This document shows positions 23,201-36,100 of a DNA stretch of 64,000 nucleotides, in pieces. How positions within the stretch are numbered: position 1 is the first letter of the stretch; each line of letters opens with the position of its first letter. Below the pieces are notes generated by a model. The model ran no database searches. It was given only the letters and a program-made list of their open reading frames with translations, and was not told where the DNA came from. The position numbers were made by a program, and so were the translations under genes. Where the stretch lies: the NCBI GenBank assembly GCA_028564705.1, contig JAPXFQ010002669.1:186001-250000 (forward strand). Direction: 5' to 3'. This DNA is from Apricaphanius iberus (lineage: Eukaryota > Chordata > Actinopteri > Cyprinodontiformes > Aphaniidae).

Positions 23201-26200
23201 ACGGCACCGTCGGCCCGGCCCAATGACGTGGAGACACGGGCCACCATCAAGTGTTGTAAACAATTAGAAGAAGCAATTGGAATGAGCAGATGATTAAAAA
23301 TGCAACAATCTGCAGTAATAACTTCAAATCAGGTAAGCGTTGGCAAACAAGCTAACTTAACTGGCCAACAATACACCTGAAAGATAATGAATATTGGGAA
23401 CCGAGGAGTAATTTAAAGGTTTGGTTCCACACCATTTTGCTCATGTTGACAATTCCTCTATTATTCAGAAGAATGGCATTAATCCAAGAGGGATAATAAG
23501 TGTTGTTGTAGCTCACAGTGTTGGGAGTAACAGCGTTTAAGTATAACGCCGTTAATAACGGCATGATTTTTAAGGTAGGAGTTACCTTTCCTATCGTTGC
23601 AACGCCGTTACAGTTACTGGAGATGTAAAGTGGCGCGTTACTACAGTGTGGCTGAATGACGTGCAGCGGTGCCAGGATTTCTGACAGCCACACTTCAGCT
23701 GCTGGGAGAGAGCAGGTGTCAGTGATGTTTGCAGGGTGGGCGGAGACCCTAAGTGCGCTCGCTGTCTAATTGTATTTTGTAAGACCGCCGTTAAGTTATT
23801 TTTTAGTTGGATATTCGACGGACATTCGTTTAACTAAAACGGAGACTCCCTCCAACGTCTCACTGAGAAGTGCGCCGATAGATACATCGCCTCTGAAGGC
23901 TCGGTCCTGAAGGCGGTGGTTTTACTTAGGGTTTTGTTTTCAATAAATCGCCATACATCCCAGAAAATACCTGTGAGATCAACTAACAACGTAACCGCAA
24001 AACACTGATAAATTGTTACTCAACACCCAGGGAACATGACAACCGTTTATTCAAAAAATGAATAAATGAATAACATATGTATCCATGCATCCATTTTCGA
24101 AACCGCTTATCCTCAAGGGGTCATGGGGGGGCTGGTGCCTATCTCCAGCTGTCAATGGGCGAGAGGCGGGGTACACCCTGGACAGGGCGGCAGTCGATCA
24201 CAGGGCAACACAGAGACAGACAGGACAAACAACCATGCACGCACACACATACACACACACACTCATGCCTAAGGACATTTTGACATTCTTGTGTAAACTT
24301 GTTAAATTCAAAATTTTTGGTCTAACAACGTCTTAGTGCTGCCACTCATGGCCATTGTGTGGTACTGCAATTGAATTTTGTGATTGGCTAAGAGTGGTAC
24401 ATTTTTCCATTGTCTACGTCACAGTAATGGTCTCAAAGACGCCCTCTCTCTCTCAAACACATTCGCCCCGCCCTGTGGCGACCTGAAATGTGCATCTTTT
24501 GTGCAACCCGCACACCGCTAAGAGAAACAGAGAACATGAAATCCGTACATCGCACTATGGAGGACGACAACAGCGACGTGGTTTAAACCGAAAACATGGA
24601 AGTAGTTAGAGCAAACAGACTGGATTTACAGCAGCCTACGGCTGGAGAGCTATCGGGGGTGTTTTGAACGTTAGCCTCTGTTAGCGTTTCCCACTGAGGC
24701 AGCTCTGGCTTCAGGCAGCGCCAGCCAACAACTTGAACTGATACGGCGTGGGGCCGCTGTGCTCCATAAAGCCTCCCTTCTGGTGAACGGCGGAGAAGAG
24801 ACATAATGATTTCTCCAGTAAAGAGAGGCTTTCTGGAGCTAAGCGGCCAAACGGCGTATCAGTTCAAGTTGGTTAAGCTGAAACTGCGAAACCCCTCCGC
24901 AACTCAACTGTTTCCACCTCCTCGCTCATCCTCCAACACTTGGCCATCCCCCCTCCGTGCCTCCTGGCCCTGCACACTTTAGTAGAATTTTTCAATGTTG
25001 CCTGGGGGCGGGATATTGCTTTTTCATTGGGTTCAGTTACACTTTAAAGATGAATAGGATATCAATCAATGTAATTGTGGAGTTATAAAACAAGTTCTAT
25101 TGACCTCTCCTGTATTTCCTGTTTTTTTAAAAGAGCAACATCATCCAGTTTTGGTCTTTATTTACACCATAAAATTTAGTTTTTCTATCATATTTAAGAA
25201 TGTTAATTATTCATTATTAATTCACAGTTGGCCTGTGATTAATTCATTTTTAAAACGTTAATTATTTTACAGCCCTAATTAAAATTTTTTTTTGCAAGTG
25301 CCCAGCTTTTAGTTAACATCAACAGCTCAAGGACCTGCCTGATCGTGTTGCCTGTTCAAGTCCAAGTCCTACAGCATTAAAATAATTTGCAGTGATCTTA
25401 TCAGCGAGCGTAGGGTGCATTAAGCACTGTGCCGTTGTGCAACTCCTCCTAGCTACTGTCTTCTTTGTTCCGTCTACTCCAGGGACATATACTGTGATCT
25501 GGTTTTCAATAGCAGCAGCTCTGAAGTCTTGCAATATTTGGTTTTTTGTGGAGTTCAGAAGTAATCCAGTATTGGCTTCTGCCTCACCATTTTCTTGATT
25601 TACCACGTATTTTGTAAGTATAAAAGTGTATGTGTGACATCCCAAATACAATCAAATATGAAAATAAGTAGTTCAATTTTTAAAATAAATTATATGGATT
25701 TGTGTTTGTACTACCTTAAAGTTAAACCAAATTAAAATGATCTGATCTGATCATTTTAGCTACAACCTCAACCCCCCCAAACAAAAAACAACAAGTAAAT
25801 AATTTGTCTGCTACAAGGGGGTGCTGCAGCACCCTCCCCACCACTAGTTCCCACAGCCTTGGCTCTTTGTAACCACACAGCAACAACGTAATGTAACAAG
25901 GAAGAGAATCAGAGTTGCATTTGTGACATTATATACTGTGGACATTTTTCTGGGTTAAAGTTTCTAAACCAAGAGATCAAACTATGTAAGGTCTGGTGAA
26001 TTTCTGCCTTGTACTTGACCAGATGTGAAGCTTAATAGCTGAGGAGAGCTCAAGAGTAAAGATTTGGTTAAAAAAAAATCTCAAGGACTTTAAGTTAGTT
26101 TTATTAGTTTTTAAGTTTTAGTTCCTTTGAGCAACAACACTGACAGTAACGCTAAAAAACAAACCAGTCATCAGGGCAGGAGTGCAAATAGACAGAGCAT

Positions 26201-29200
26201 CCATGGCTTTAGTTAAAGCCTATACAGTTTTTTTTCTTTTCTAAAGGTTAAGACTGTAGGGGCTGAGCTGATTTAATTTTAGCTCTGTCCAACTCTGACC
26301 AGCAACTGGTGGGTGTGTCTTCATTACAAAACAAGCAGCTCATCACCTCTGTAGGAAGACCTCGTAGTGCCGTCTGTAAGCGAAGCCAGCCCTCCTCACC
26401 CTCAGGTTCTCCATCAGTCCCAGATACTTGACCTGGTGTCGGATCAGCACCTCGTCAAACCGAACTGCGGCACAGGAAGGGGGGGGGGGGGGGTACGTAA
26501 ATGGTAAGCAGCAGCAGTAAGAGTAACAGAGGACAGAGGGACAGTGTGGAGCAAACAAAGGGCCGAGTGTGGAGAATAAAAATGAAGGCCGGTCCGATGT
26601 GCTGACAAACAGAGAACCTTGGACTGCCACTACTGATGCAGCAGAAAACAGACTGTCTGGGTTGGTACTGCTCAGAGCAGCATTGCCACGAGGACGGAGA
26701 GGAACAGATCTGCTTCAATGGCGTGGAGTTCCTAAAAACTCTGAGCTTTAAAGCTGTAAAGGAGTTCAATACCACCGATTCTAACTGACCTTACCATTCA
26801 AACTATTGAATGAAAGAACTATGCGATTCTTATGGCATGAAAAACAATGGTTTGGTGGTCAAAACAAAGCTCTTGTAATGGATCGCTTTGAACCTTTACA
26901 TCACAAAATTTGTTGATCAAGGACGGTGCTGCTTCGGAGGTTTTCGTTTTATAATACGTCACACTGAGTGCATATAGTACTATGTACCCCCACCCACTGA
27001 AATCCCAACGTTTCAGTTCATTGTGAGGCGTAATGAAGGGTTGATTAGAAAATGGGTTAAATTTAGCCATTTTCCGTACTGGTGAGGCGTAAAAAATGTA
27101 GTGACATCGAGACCAGGGATGTAAGATGCCTACTTAAAGTAAATGAGCTACAGCCTATATTTTAAATGACAAGATTTTTCTCATTCAGGCTGCTTGAGAG
27201 CGAGAGACAGTAATACTTTCAATGAACAGGCAAACAGAAGTGCAGAAACAAAACTGTCTTATCCATTAAAGCCTTCAAACTGTCTGCTATGGAACACACA
27301 GTCTTCAGGAATTTCTAGAGTTCAGCTCAGCATCTTCCTTCTCTAAGAAATAAACGCAGAGGCTCGTGTCATGTTTTAGTAATTCTAGCCACGCAAACCA
27401 TGAAACCATAAAATGTGATCTCCGAAGTCACCTTATCTTTACTTTAAAGAGTAAAATCCTGTTTTACAGGATTGAACTATCACACTGCAGCAAATGGACA
27501 CTTCTTCCTCTGTTGTGAGTAAATATGTACCACCTTGTATTTTTAAAACTTTTCTTACATTTAGTCATATTATTTTGCTATGATAAATCAGAAGAGATTG
27601 GAAACTGGCCACAAAATTCTTAAGGACGCATCTCTGTTTAAACATCTTATTATTAGATATTTACACAGCAAACAAATAGAATTCCAAAGTACCACAACCA
27701 GGTAAAGAATTTAAATATTCTCATAAATACATGACAAAGATTGATGAAACCAATTAAGGAGCATAAATTCAAGAGGCAGAATGTGAACAAAAGGAGAAGG
27801 GGGAAAAAAATCAACACCCTACCTGCTTGCTTGGAGTCATTGGGCTTGATGCAGCGGACATACGAGGGCTCCTTGGACATGAGGATCTCCATGAGTTTCG
27901 CCAGACTCGCTTTGAACTGGGTGGCTGCCTGAAGTGGGAGACACAGGCAAAATGAAAAAAAAATATATAAAAAGATTCAAGGTTAAAGGAACGGATAAAT
28001 TGTAAGAGGACGGGCGAAGGGTCCAAAGAGCAGTAAAACGACAAGTTGGCAAGGTTAGATCGCGATGACAGAGGCAACAAGCAGACGACAATGTTAGCAC
28101 AGCGCTGGTGGAAGTGACTGGACACTGGGCCCAGTGTGGAGGGCTGGGATGGTAGCTTACCAGCCGGTGACAGTACCCCACATCACCATGTGTGTGTTTT
28201 TGTGTGTGTGTGTGTGTTTGTGCCGGGCATTCCTCAGTGCGAAGGCAGCTGAAGAGAATCCCCATCAGACGAGCCCACTCAGCATCGCAGGGAGAAACAA
28301 ACTGCGCTTTTATTGTGCGGTGGGAAACTATGCTGAGAAGCATGGAGCCGTTTACAAAACCAGCAGAATAACCTCAGCACACAAACGCAGACCCGGACTC
28401 ACCGTGTCGGGACGCTTCTTGTCACTCAGCTCGTCTCGGTCAAAAGACTGCGTCAGAATCTTGTTCTCAGACATGCACATAACCTGCATATACAAACAAT
28501 CCGATCAGCTCGGTCAGAGATGAAATCAAACTAACTGGTTTTGTGTTGTTCTTTTATTCAAGCCGACTCTGACCTCTTTTAAGTTCCTGAAGAGAAGATC
28601 GTTGTTTTTGTCCAAAAATCCTGAATAGGAAAAGACAAACCTTTTATTAATCTGTTCATAAAAAAAGTGTGACCCAATCCTACCGCATCCGTTATATTTT
28701 CACACCACAGTAGGAGGTAACAGAGCTTAATCACATGTTGATGGCATTTGCTGTGTCTGAAAACTTAACTCTAAAGTTATAGGAACAGTTGATAAAAAAA
28801 TCATTGACATAAAAATACAAGTAACTCCTCATATATGTACAAGGGTAGAGCATTTATCATATCGTTTATTGTGAATTTTAATTTGTCATGAAAACTATTT
28901 AAATTAATGACAAAAAAACTATACAAAAAAAAAACAGAATTGTTGCCATTATTATTTTTATAATAAAAACAAATAAACGTAAGATTGACCCCAGTGACGT
29001 AAGACACTACTTAAAAGAAAGGAAACTCCAGCCTGTATTTTAAATGACATGTCAGAGACATATCCGTGGTTCATCCAGGCTTTTCCAGGTTAGCGAGGGA
29101 GAGCAAAGCTTTGATTCTACGTACCATGTAGGCAGAAACAGAACTCAAATTTTCTGCACAGTTTGTTCCATGTGAACATCAATTCCATCCATCCATCCAT

Positions 29201-30093
29201 CCATCCATCCTTACCAGGGTCCCGGGCATCAATTAAATATACTTATGTAGTTTAGTGATATAAATTGCACCGTTTTTTTTATTGGTGCCCTGAAAAAAGC
29301 CTGTTTCAAATTGTCAAAAAAATGTCAATATCTAGGACAATTTTAGTTTTCGACATACAGTAGGTGGGAAGATTAAAGTTTTACTACTAATTTAGTTATG
29401 ATTTTTTGGTCTTTTTGATTTTGCTCTTTCAAGCTTCTGGTGAGGACTTCAGTTAACCCTTTTAAAAATATAGCACATTATAATTAAACCAAACTTTCTA
29501 TTAAAATTTCCCATATATGTGATGTTTCCAAAGCGCTTGCATTCTGAACCACGTGATCTGGGCATAATCAAGGTAGGATTTTTTTATTTAGGAGTCCCAT
29601 TTTTGAAATAATTTCAGACAATTAGAAAAAATGTAATCTTCTCTATTGCTGTATTAAAAAAATATTTACTGCTTTCAAACAAAATGTCATTTACTGACCT
29701 CATACCACATTGAAATATACTTTTGTTAAGAAAGGAGATATCTGGTCCAGCTTTAACTTAATAGAGTTTTAGAGGCTGAATCTACCTATGTTAAAAACTG
29801 AAATGCGTCTCAAAATGTTATGGCTCTTACCGAATACTAAGAAATACTAAAATAAATAAAAATTGTCTGAAAATTTATTGCATAAATTATTTTGTCATTT
29901 TGCAAATACTAATAATTTTGGTCACCTGAAATAGATTTTTTTATTATTAAGAATGATACGAATCATTCGTTTTTCCATTTTATTATGATCTAAATGTGTG
30001 ATTAAATACGGCTAAACTTTGACGAAAATGCAAAGAAAGTACAACGAAACGATCTCTTCAGTTCGTTATGATGAAGCAGTCTATTCACAAAGC

Positions 30094-30135
<42 letters not shown>

Positions 30136-33100
30136 ACACCGTTAACATTGTAGTTGACCTCTCCAGCGTAGTGCAGCAGTCTGAACTCCTCTCGGCCCAT
30201 CATCTTCCGGGTCTTTCCATCAGCTAGCTTGTGACTAAAGGGACACCCAGCAACAGAGAGAATAATCAGCCACATTAACAGACACCTCTTTAAATGTTTC
30301 AGCCTAGTCGGTCAGGTTTTATAATCTGAGAGTGAATTTTGGGTCGAACGGGTGTCAAACTGACGTGACAAAGTGTGGGTGTCCCCCTAGGGTGTCCTCC
30401 AGCTTCTCCAGGAAGGTGAAGTCACTGGCATCTCCAGGTCTCAGACACTCCTCATCCTGGGATTAGAGGACAGGGTTAGGATCTTGGAGGAGGAAAAATC
30501 AAAGGTCTAAAGGTCTTACATCCCCGTTTACCTGGGCGTTCGTTCAGCTCTATTGCAAGTTTGGATCTTGTACGTAAAAAGGTAACTTCAAGATTTAAAG
30601 GGATACAGATACAAATTGGTGATGCTGCACTAAGCATGAGTATGAATGTTACATTGATTGGAGCTTTTATTGATTAATTTTATGGGTGGACGATATGAGG
30701 ATGAACTCTGAATAAGAGGAATCTGTCGAGGCAGAGAGATTGGGGGATCGTCTATAGGACACAGTCTGAGCATTACAGTTCTATGAACTCACTTAGACAC
30801 ATGCGCTTCCATTTATTCCTTTTCCGTCTGCTTCTTGAATTACCTCACATCCTGCAGTGATGGAATAGTTGTACGCTGCGATGACTGCTCTGGTGAAATT
30901 AACATTAAAAGCATACGTAGTTAACATAATTTTAAAAGTTTGGGGGGGGTTTTGGCTTTCAACCGAGCCCATTGTTTCAGACGCGTCGCCAAAGATGCGT
31001 GCACAAGGTAGCCAAACTACAGCAGAGACCACAACAAAATACCAAAAATAATAATAATATATGCTGCCCCCCGCTTTATAAGTGCAACAACACCCTCACA
31101 ATAGAAGCCACAATAACGTTAAACTTTCTCTGAGCTTTAAATGACGGGTGCTTTGTGTGTTCAGGTTGAAACATTTGAATTTATGCCTGACCGGTAGAAC
31201 AGCGTAGAAGACATTCTGGAAGGGTTATGATGAGAAACGATCTTTTTTAACATACTACGGATTTCAAATCTTTTATTTACAACTTTTGATGAAATAAGCG
31301 ATTTTGAAGTGGCACTAATAATTTGATTACAATAATCCTAATAATTTTAAATTTGACAATGAAACCTTTAATGTGTATTAAGAGTTCTGTTACCCGAATG
31401 TTGTTGGGATTTAGTTGAAATTGAACTACATTCCTTTGATTTGGATAAAAGCTTACATTTTTCATTGTGCTTTTTAAATCTAAGCTGTGCTTAACACAAG
31501 ATGGCAAAATAAGGTAAAATTATCTAAATGGATTTAGATATCTTTAGATAATATTTCTGCTGGCAAATCAATGAGAAAAATCTGGATCATGGATGTTATA
31601 ATATGATGCCTTTGCTATATTCCTATCCCCAAATTTATTTAAAGCTTTTTTTTCCAGGGCGAGATGATTCTTACAATGACTACAAATATTTTTAACGCGC
31701 AATTTGGGAGGACAGTTTGAATTGATTGTGGATTTTCTCTGATATGCACAGAGGGTGACCTGTACCATGTTCCTGCCTACTCAGAATGAGTTGATGCCGT
31801 CTGGAGAGTTTTATGGCCAGGAATTTAAAAGTTGTATTTTTAGAGAATTAACGGTTTGAATCTAAGAAACGTTTACCAATTGCCAAGCATGGTGGTAGTA
31901 ACATTATACTGTGGGGCTGTTTTGCCTCCAGTGGTTTTGCTAAAGTAAGTGAAAAAAATCCCCAAACATTTAAACTTTACTTTACAACAACTAAACCACA
32001 GAGACAAGTGTAATCCAACAGAATAATGATCCCAAACATCAACAAAGCTAACATTAAGCTGCTAAAATGGTCCCAACCTAAAACATATAAAAAAAAAATA
32101 CAGATAATAAAGTTAATAAAACATCATAGCATCGATGAGTGTGTTAGGGGTGTAATGGTACACGCATTCATACCGCAGATTTTGGGTAAGCCCCTGGCAG
32201 ACACCTGTACCGAACAAATACAGGGGACTTGACTAATGGTTTCTCATGCAGCTACAGTGCAAAAAGAAAGATAGACCAAACTAGAATGCATCTTCTAAAA
32301 GCAATAAGGTCCATAAAACACTCTGCACTTGAAACAATGTCAAGCTGAATGAAAACATCATTAATACTGGAGAAAACCAGCTGATGCCCACATGGCTACC
32401 AGTGGCATCCAATCAGCCCAACCTCTTATTTTGGATAAAATGCAACACAGGCGGAATGTACAGTGTATTAGCAGGGATTTTCCCTAAGACGCTGCATCCA
32501 AGTACAAGCGGGAGACTAGCTTGTTGAAATATCAACTCCAAACGGATTAAAACATGTTTAATTCTCAAATATGAGAAAAGTGTTATTCAAACATTTCTAA
32601 TAAAATAAGTCTGATTGTTTTCAAGTTGTTATATTGTCTCTACTCTGGCTATGTCTGCTTGTACTATGTAATTTGTGAAAAGAAGAAAATCGAATCAGAT
32701 TTCCAATCAGTTCTACACTTACAACCGTTTTAAATTATGATGCATGCTAAAATTAAACCACTTTCTGGATTGAAACCTTTGTTTAATGTTTAATTCAGTG
32801 TAAAATGAGAAAAAGTCATAAATGTATGCATTTATTTTTATTGAGTTTTTATTTAATTTCAAATAAATCCCTCCCTCAAAAGTGGCGGAATTCTAGCAGT
32901 CTGACGAAGCCCTGTAGCACACCTACTTCAAGCTTTTACAAAAAAAAAAAAAATCAAATTTCCATTATGTAAATCATAGAATTAAGCATAATGTAGGCCT
33001 CTAAGGTCAAGGGAAGAGTAGGGGTCTTTTTTATTAGCTGAGATAAAACCTTTAAGCTTGTAGCTCTGAGACTGAGTGCAATAAATGGGCCGAGACTAGT

Positions 33101-36100
33101 TAAGGTGTTTGGTTGCGGCTCCTCACCAGGATGGAGATGATGCCCTTAAACTTCTCCTCCACCAGGTCACAGATGATCTTGTTGTTGAAATACTGGACCG
33201 GCTCCCACTGCAAACGCACACAAAAGATTATGTGAAAGAAGCCGGGTGTGAAAAAAAAAATGAGCTGATTGTTTTGAAAGTTAATTAAAAGGAAAACAGA
33301 CACTTAAAACTGCGGCTCCTCTAGAGAAGAACAGCTTAACAGCCTGGGGTGACCTTTCAGTCCCACAGTATTAATCATTCAGGGAATGCCGGGAATCCTG
33401 GCACACAGATACACCCCTCACCTACTTCTATGTGGACACGCACTTACAAAGGCTTGGTAGTCCCATCATCTCCACAGAGACGAGAGAGGGAGCAGCCCAC
33501 GGTTTTCATGACGCATCATAATGGGCTCTTTGAGAAGCAAAGCCAAGAATCTCCCACAACGTGTTTGCTCTGAACACATTTACATTAAACTGAGACAGGA
33601 GGTCTTTGTTCTGACCGAACAAAACAACACAATAAAAAAAGGACAGAATGAAAAAGCAACGCTCAGATCTGGAATCAGCGTTCAACGCAGAGATGAAGGC
33701 TGTACCTCAGAATGAAGCTACAAAGAGCACAGAATGCGAGGATTTCATTATTCATGGGGAAGATTGTTTCTTAAAATAAACGCCTTCAGTATAGTTGGAG
33801 CCCTACAACAATGACCCCATTAGGAGCACTTTACAAACTGCAATCCAAGAATGAGCCAATTAAACAGTAAAGATACTGTATAAAGCAATCAGCACCTTCC
33901 TACTGGAAACCTGACACAGGCCGATTCCACAGATCGACTCGGTGACTCGCACCCCTCACATCATTCTTTGGGCGGTGGAGCGAACAGCGTGTGTTAGAGA
34001 GTTTACGGAGGTGGAGAGCAGTTACTGACCGTGATGCCCTCGGCTTCGTACTCCTCCTGCTCCGACTTCAGGGTGAGCTCGATGAAGAGCTGCTGCAGCT
34101 TCTCGTTACAGTAGTTGATGCAAAACTGCTCAAAGCTGAAAAAAAAAAAATCAGAGAAAATCAGGAGGATTTGCTTTAAAAAAAATGCAGCAAATAACAA
34201 TATATTACATGATTTTTTATTTATTTTTTAAAGTTTGAAGGACCATCTACACAAAGGAAATTATCGTCCACTTTTTTTTTGTCACGTTACAACCACAAAC
34301 AAGACCTAGGAACAGACCGGACAGGTCAGAGAGAAAGTTGTGGAGATGTTTAAGGTGGAGTTAGATTAGAAAAGCAAGCTGAGCTTCTCTCATTGGCACC
34401 GTTCATCCAAAACATGGAAGGAGAATTCATCAGAGGAGCAGCCTGGTGATCTGGGAGAACCCTGGAGGAGCTGCAGAGATCCACAGCTCAGATATTGAAA
34501 TTGGTCAACACCACAAGCGTAAGTCAAGCCCTCCTCAAGTCTTGCCTCCATGGAGGAGCAGCAACAAGAAAGTAGACGTTTTCAGTCAGCATGCGAAGCA
34601 TTTGCGAATACTATATGTATTGTGGTATAATCTTTTTTTTCCCTTTATATATATGTCAAAATGACTGCTTATGAAAATTCTTACTTTCCAGACACATTGT
34701 ACCAGAACAACTGTAAAAAGGTTTTGAATGTCCTTTAAACATTTATTGTGCAGAATGCATTTAAAAAAATATTCAATTCTTTTCTCAATATAATGCAAAA
34801 AACTACAATTCTCGCAACATATAATTAAAGATGAAGATATTAAAGAAAATAAAAGCTAAATATTATGAAAATAAAGATCAGTAGGTTTCTTTTCCGTTAA
34901 ATGAAAACCAAAAAATGTTAAACTTTTAGTATCTTGTGTGAGGACAAACACTGAACATCAGAATCTCTGTGTACCTGGTACAAAGTAAGTACCAGGTACA
35001 TACAGGTATGCACAGCTTGATGACATCATCAAAATGCATTATAGCAGTATGGCGATATAGTCAAAACCTCTACCTTTGGCTAAATTTATATAATTTCTAC
35101 CTCATACCTTAAATTAGATTACATACATTACATTATACATACATTAAATTCTCCACTGTTACGCTGAACACACCGTCCCCACAGAGTAACATGGTGGTGG
35201 CACTATCATCCTTAGGGGTCCCCAAACCCCGAGTCGCACAGAAAATTTTTTTTTTATAAAGATGCCTGAACAATGTTTTATTTTAAAAAATGGATTCATT
35301 ATATTTTCCAAAATCTTGGGTTTTAGAGGGTTTGTACTGGATTTTCTCTGTTACATCCGGCTTTAAGTCACTCTGGCTGCATGTCGGGACGGTTGCCTTG
35401 GTTACGTGATATTTCGCCGCTATAAACAAACCCACAAACTAGCAAAATCATTGAAAGTATCTATGCGAGAAGGAAATGATCCAGCAAAGAGACAGACGAG
35501 GGGCCTACCGCTTCCAGAATCTAAGAGGAAGACGATTGTAGAGAAACGTAGAAGAATCCTGAAAGAGAACCGATCAGATTCCAGCAGGAGAAAAACCCCT
35601 AAAGATACATGGTGGTGGAGGCTTCATTCTCTTACCACTGCAAAACTTTGTGTTGCTCTGTCACATCGAAGCTCAATATCCTTTTTATTTTGTGGTTGTA
35701 AGGTGACAAAAAATATCAACGCTTTTACAAGAAAACAAACCCACTTAAAAACCCACTCTGTCACTGTAATGAACAGATCAGTGTGTGGATGCAAAACAAC
35801 TTTCTCCAGTTAAACTCAGACAAAACTGAGATCATTGTTTTTGGCCCACAGACACAAAGAGAAAGTGTTATCAGTCATCTTGAGTCTCTCTGTCTTCAAC
35901 CAAAAAATCAGGTTGGAAATCTAGGGGTAATCGTGGACTCGGACCTGAACTTAAACAGCCACATCAAAGCAATAACATCAACAGCTTTTAACCATCTGAA
36001 AAACATTGCAAAGATCAGAGGAATATTGTCGAAACCAGACTTAGAGAGAATTATCCATGCATTTGTCTCCAGCAGGTTAGACTACTGTAACGGCCTGCTC

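Larger units (their letters stand above)
22684..25280. mobile_element. Composite region bounded by inverted TAGGGCTGT ends
   Basis: TAGGGCTGTCAAAATTAACG at 22684 and, inverted, CGTTAAT...TTTACAGCCCTA ending near 25277. These match the ends of a hAT-like fish element. Inside are a truncated copy of the 56-kb hAT-type element (23516-24010) and the fish high-copy repeat at 24065-24280. No convincing 8-bp flanking duplication is seen, so a single element of this length is uncertain. Confidence 0.4.

Noticed and set aside
22684..25280. 8-bp hAT target duplication around the TAGGGCTGT ends
   Set aside because: Flanks ATTATGAG and ATTAAAAT share only ATTA, so a single hAT insertion with intact duplication is not supported.
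27837..28343. 168-codon minus-strand ORF, the longest open frame
   Set aside because: Out of frame with exon 18, covers a TG microsatellite and intron, low-complexity translation.
29184..29212. Regular short direct repeats as a CRISPR array
   Set aside because: Pure CATC microsatellite without spacers, in a vertebrate intron.
33991..34179. Plus-strand ORF with [18 protein letters not shown]
   Set aside because: Antisense shadow of myo1c exon 12, which is fully conserved on the minus strand.
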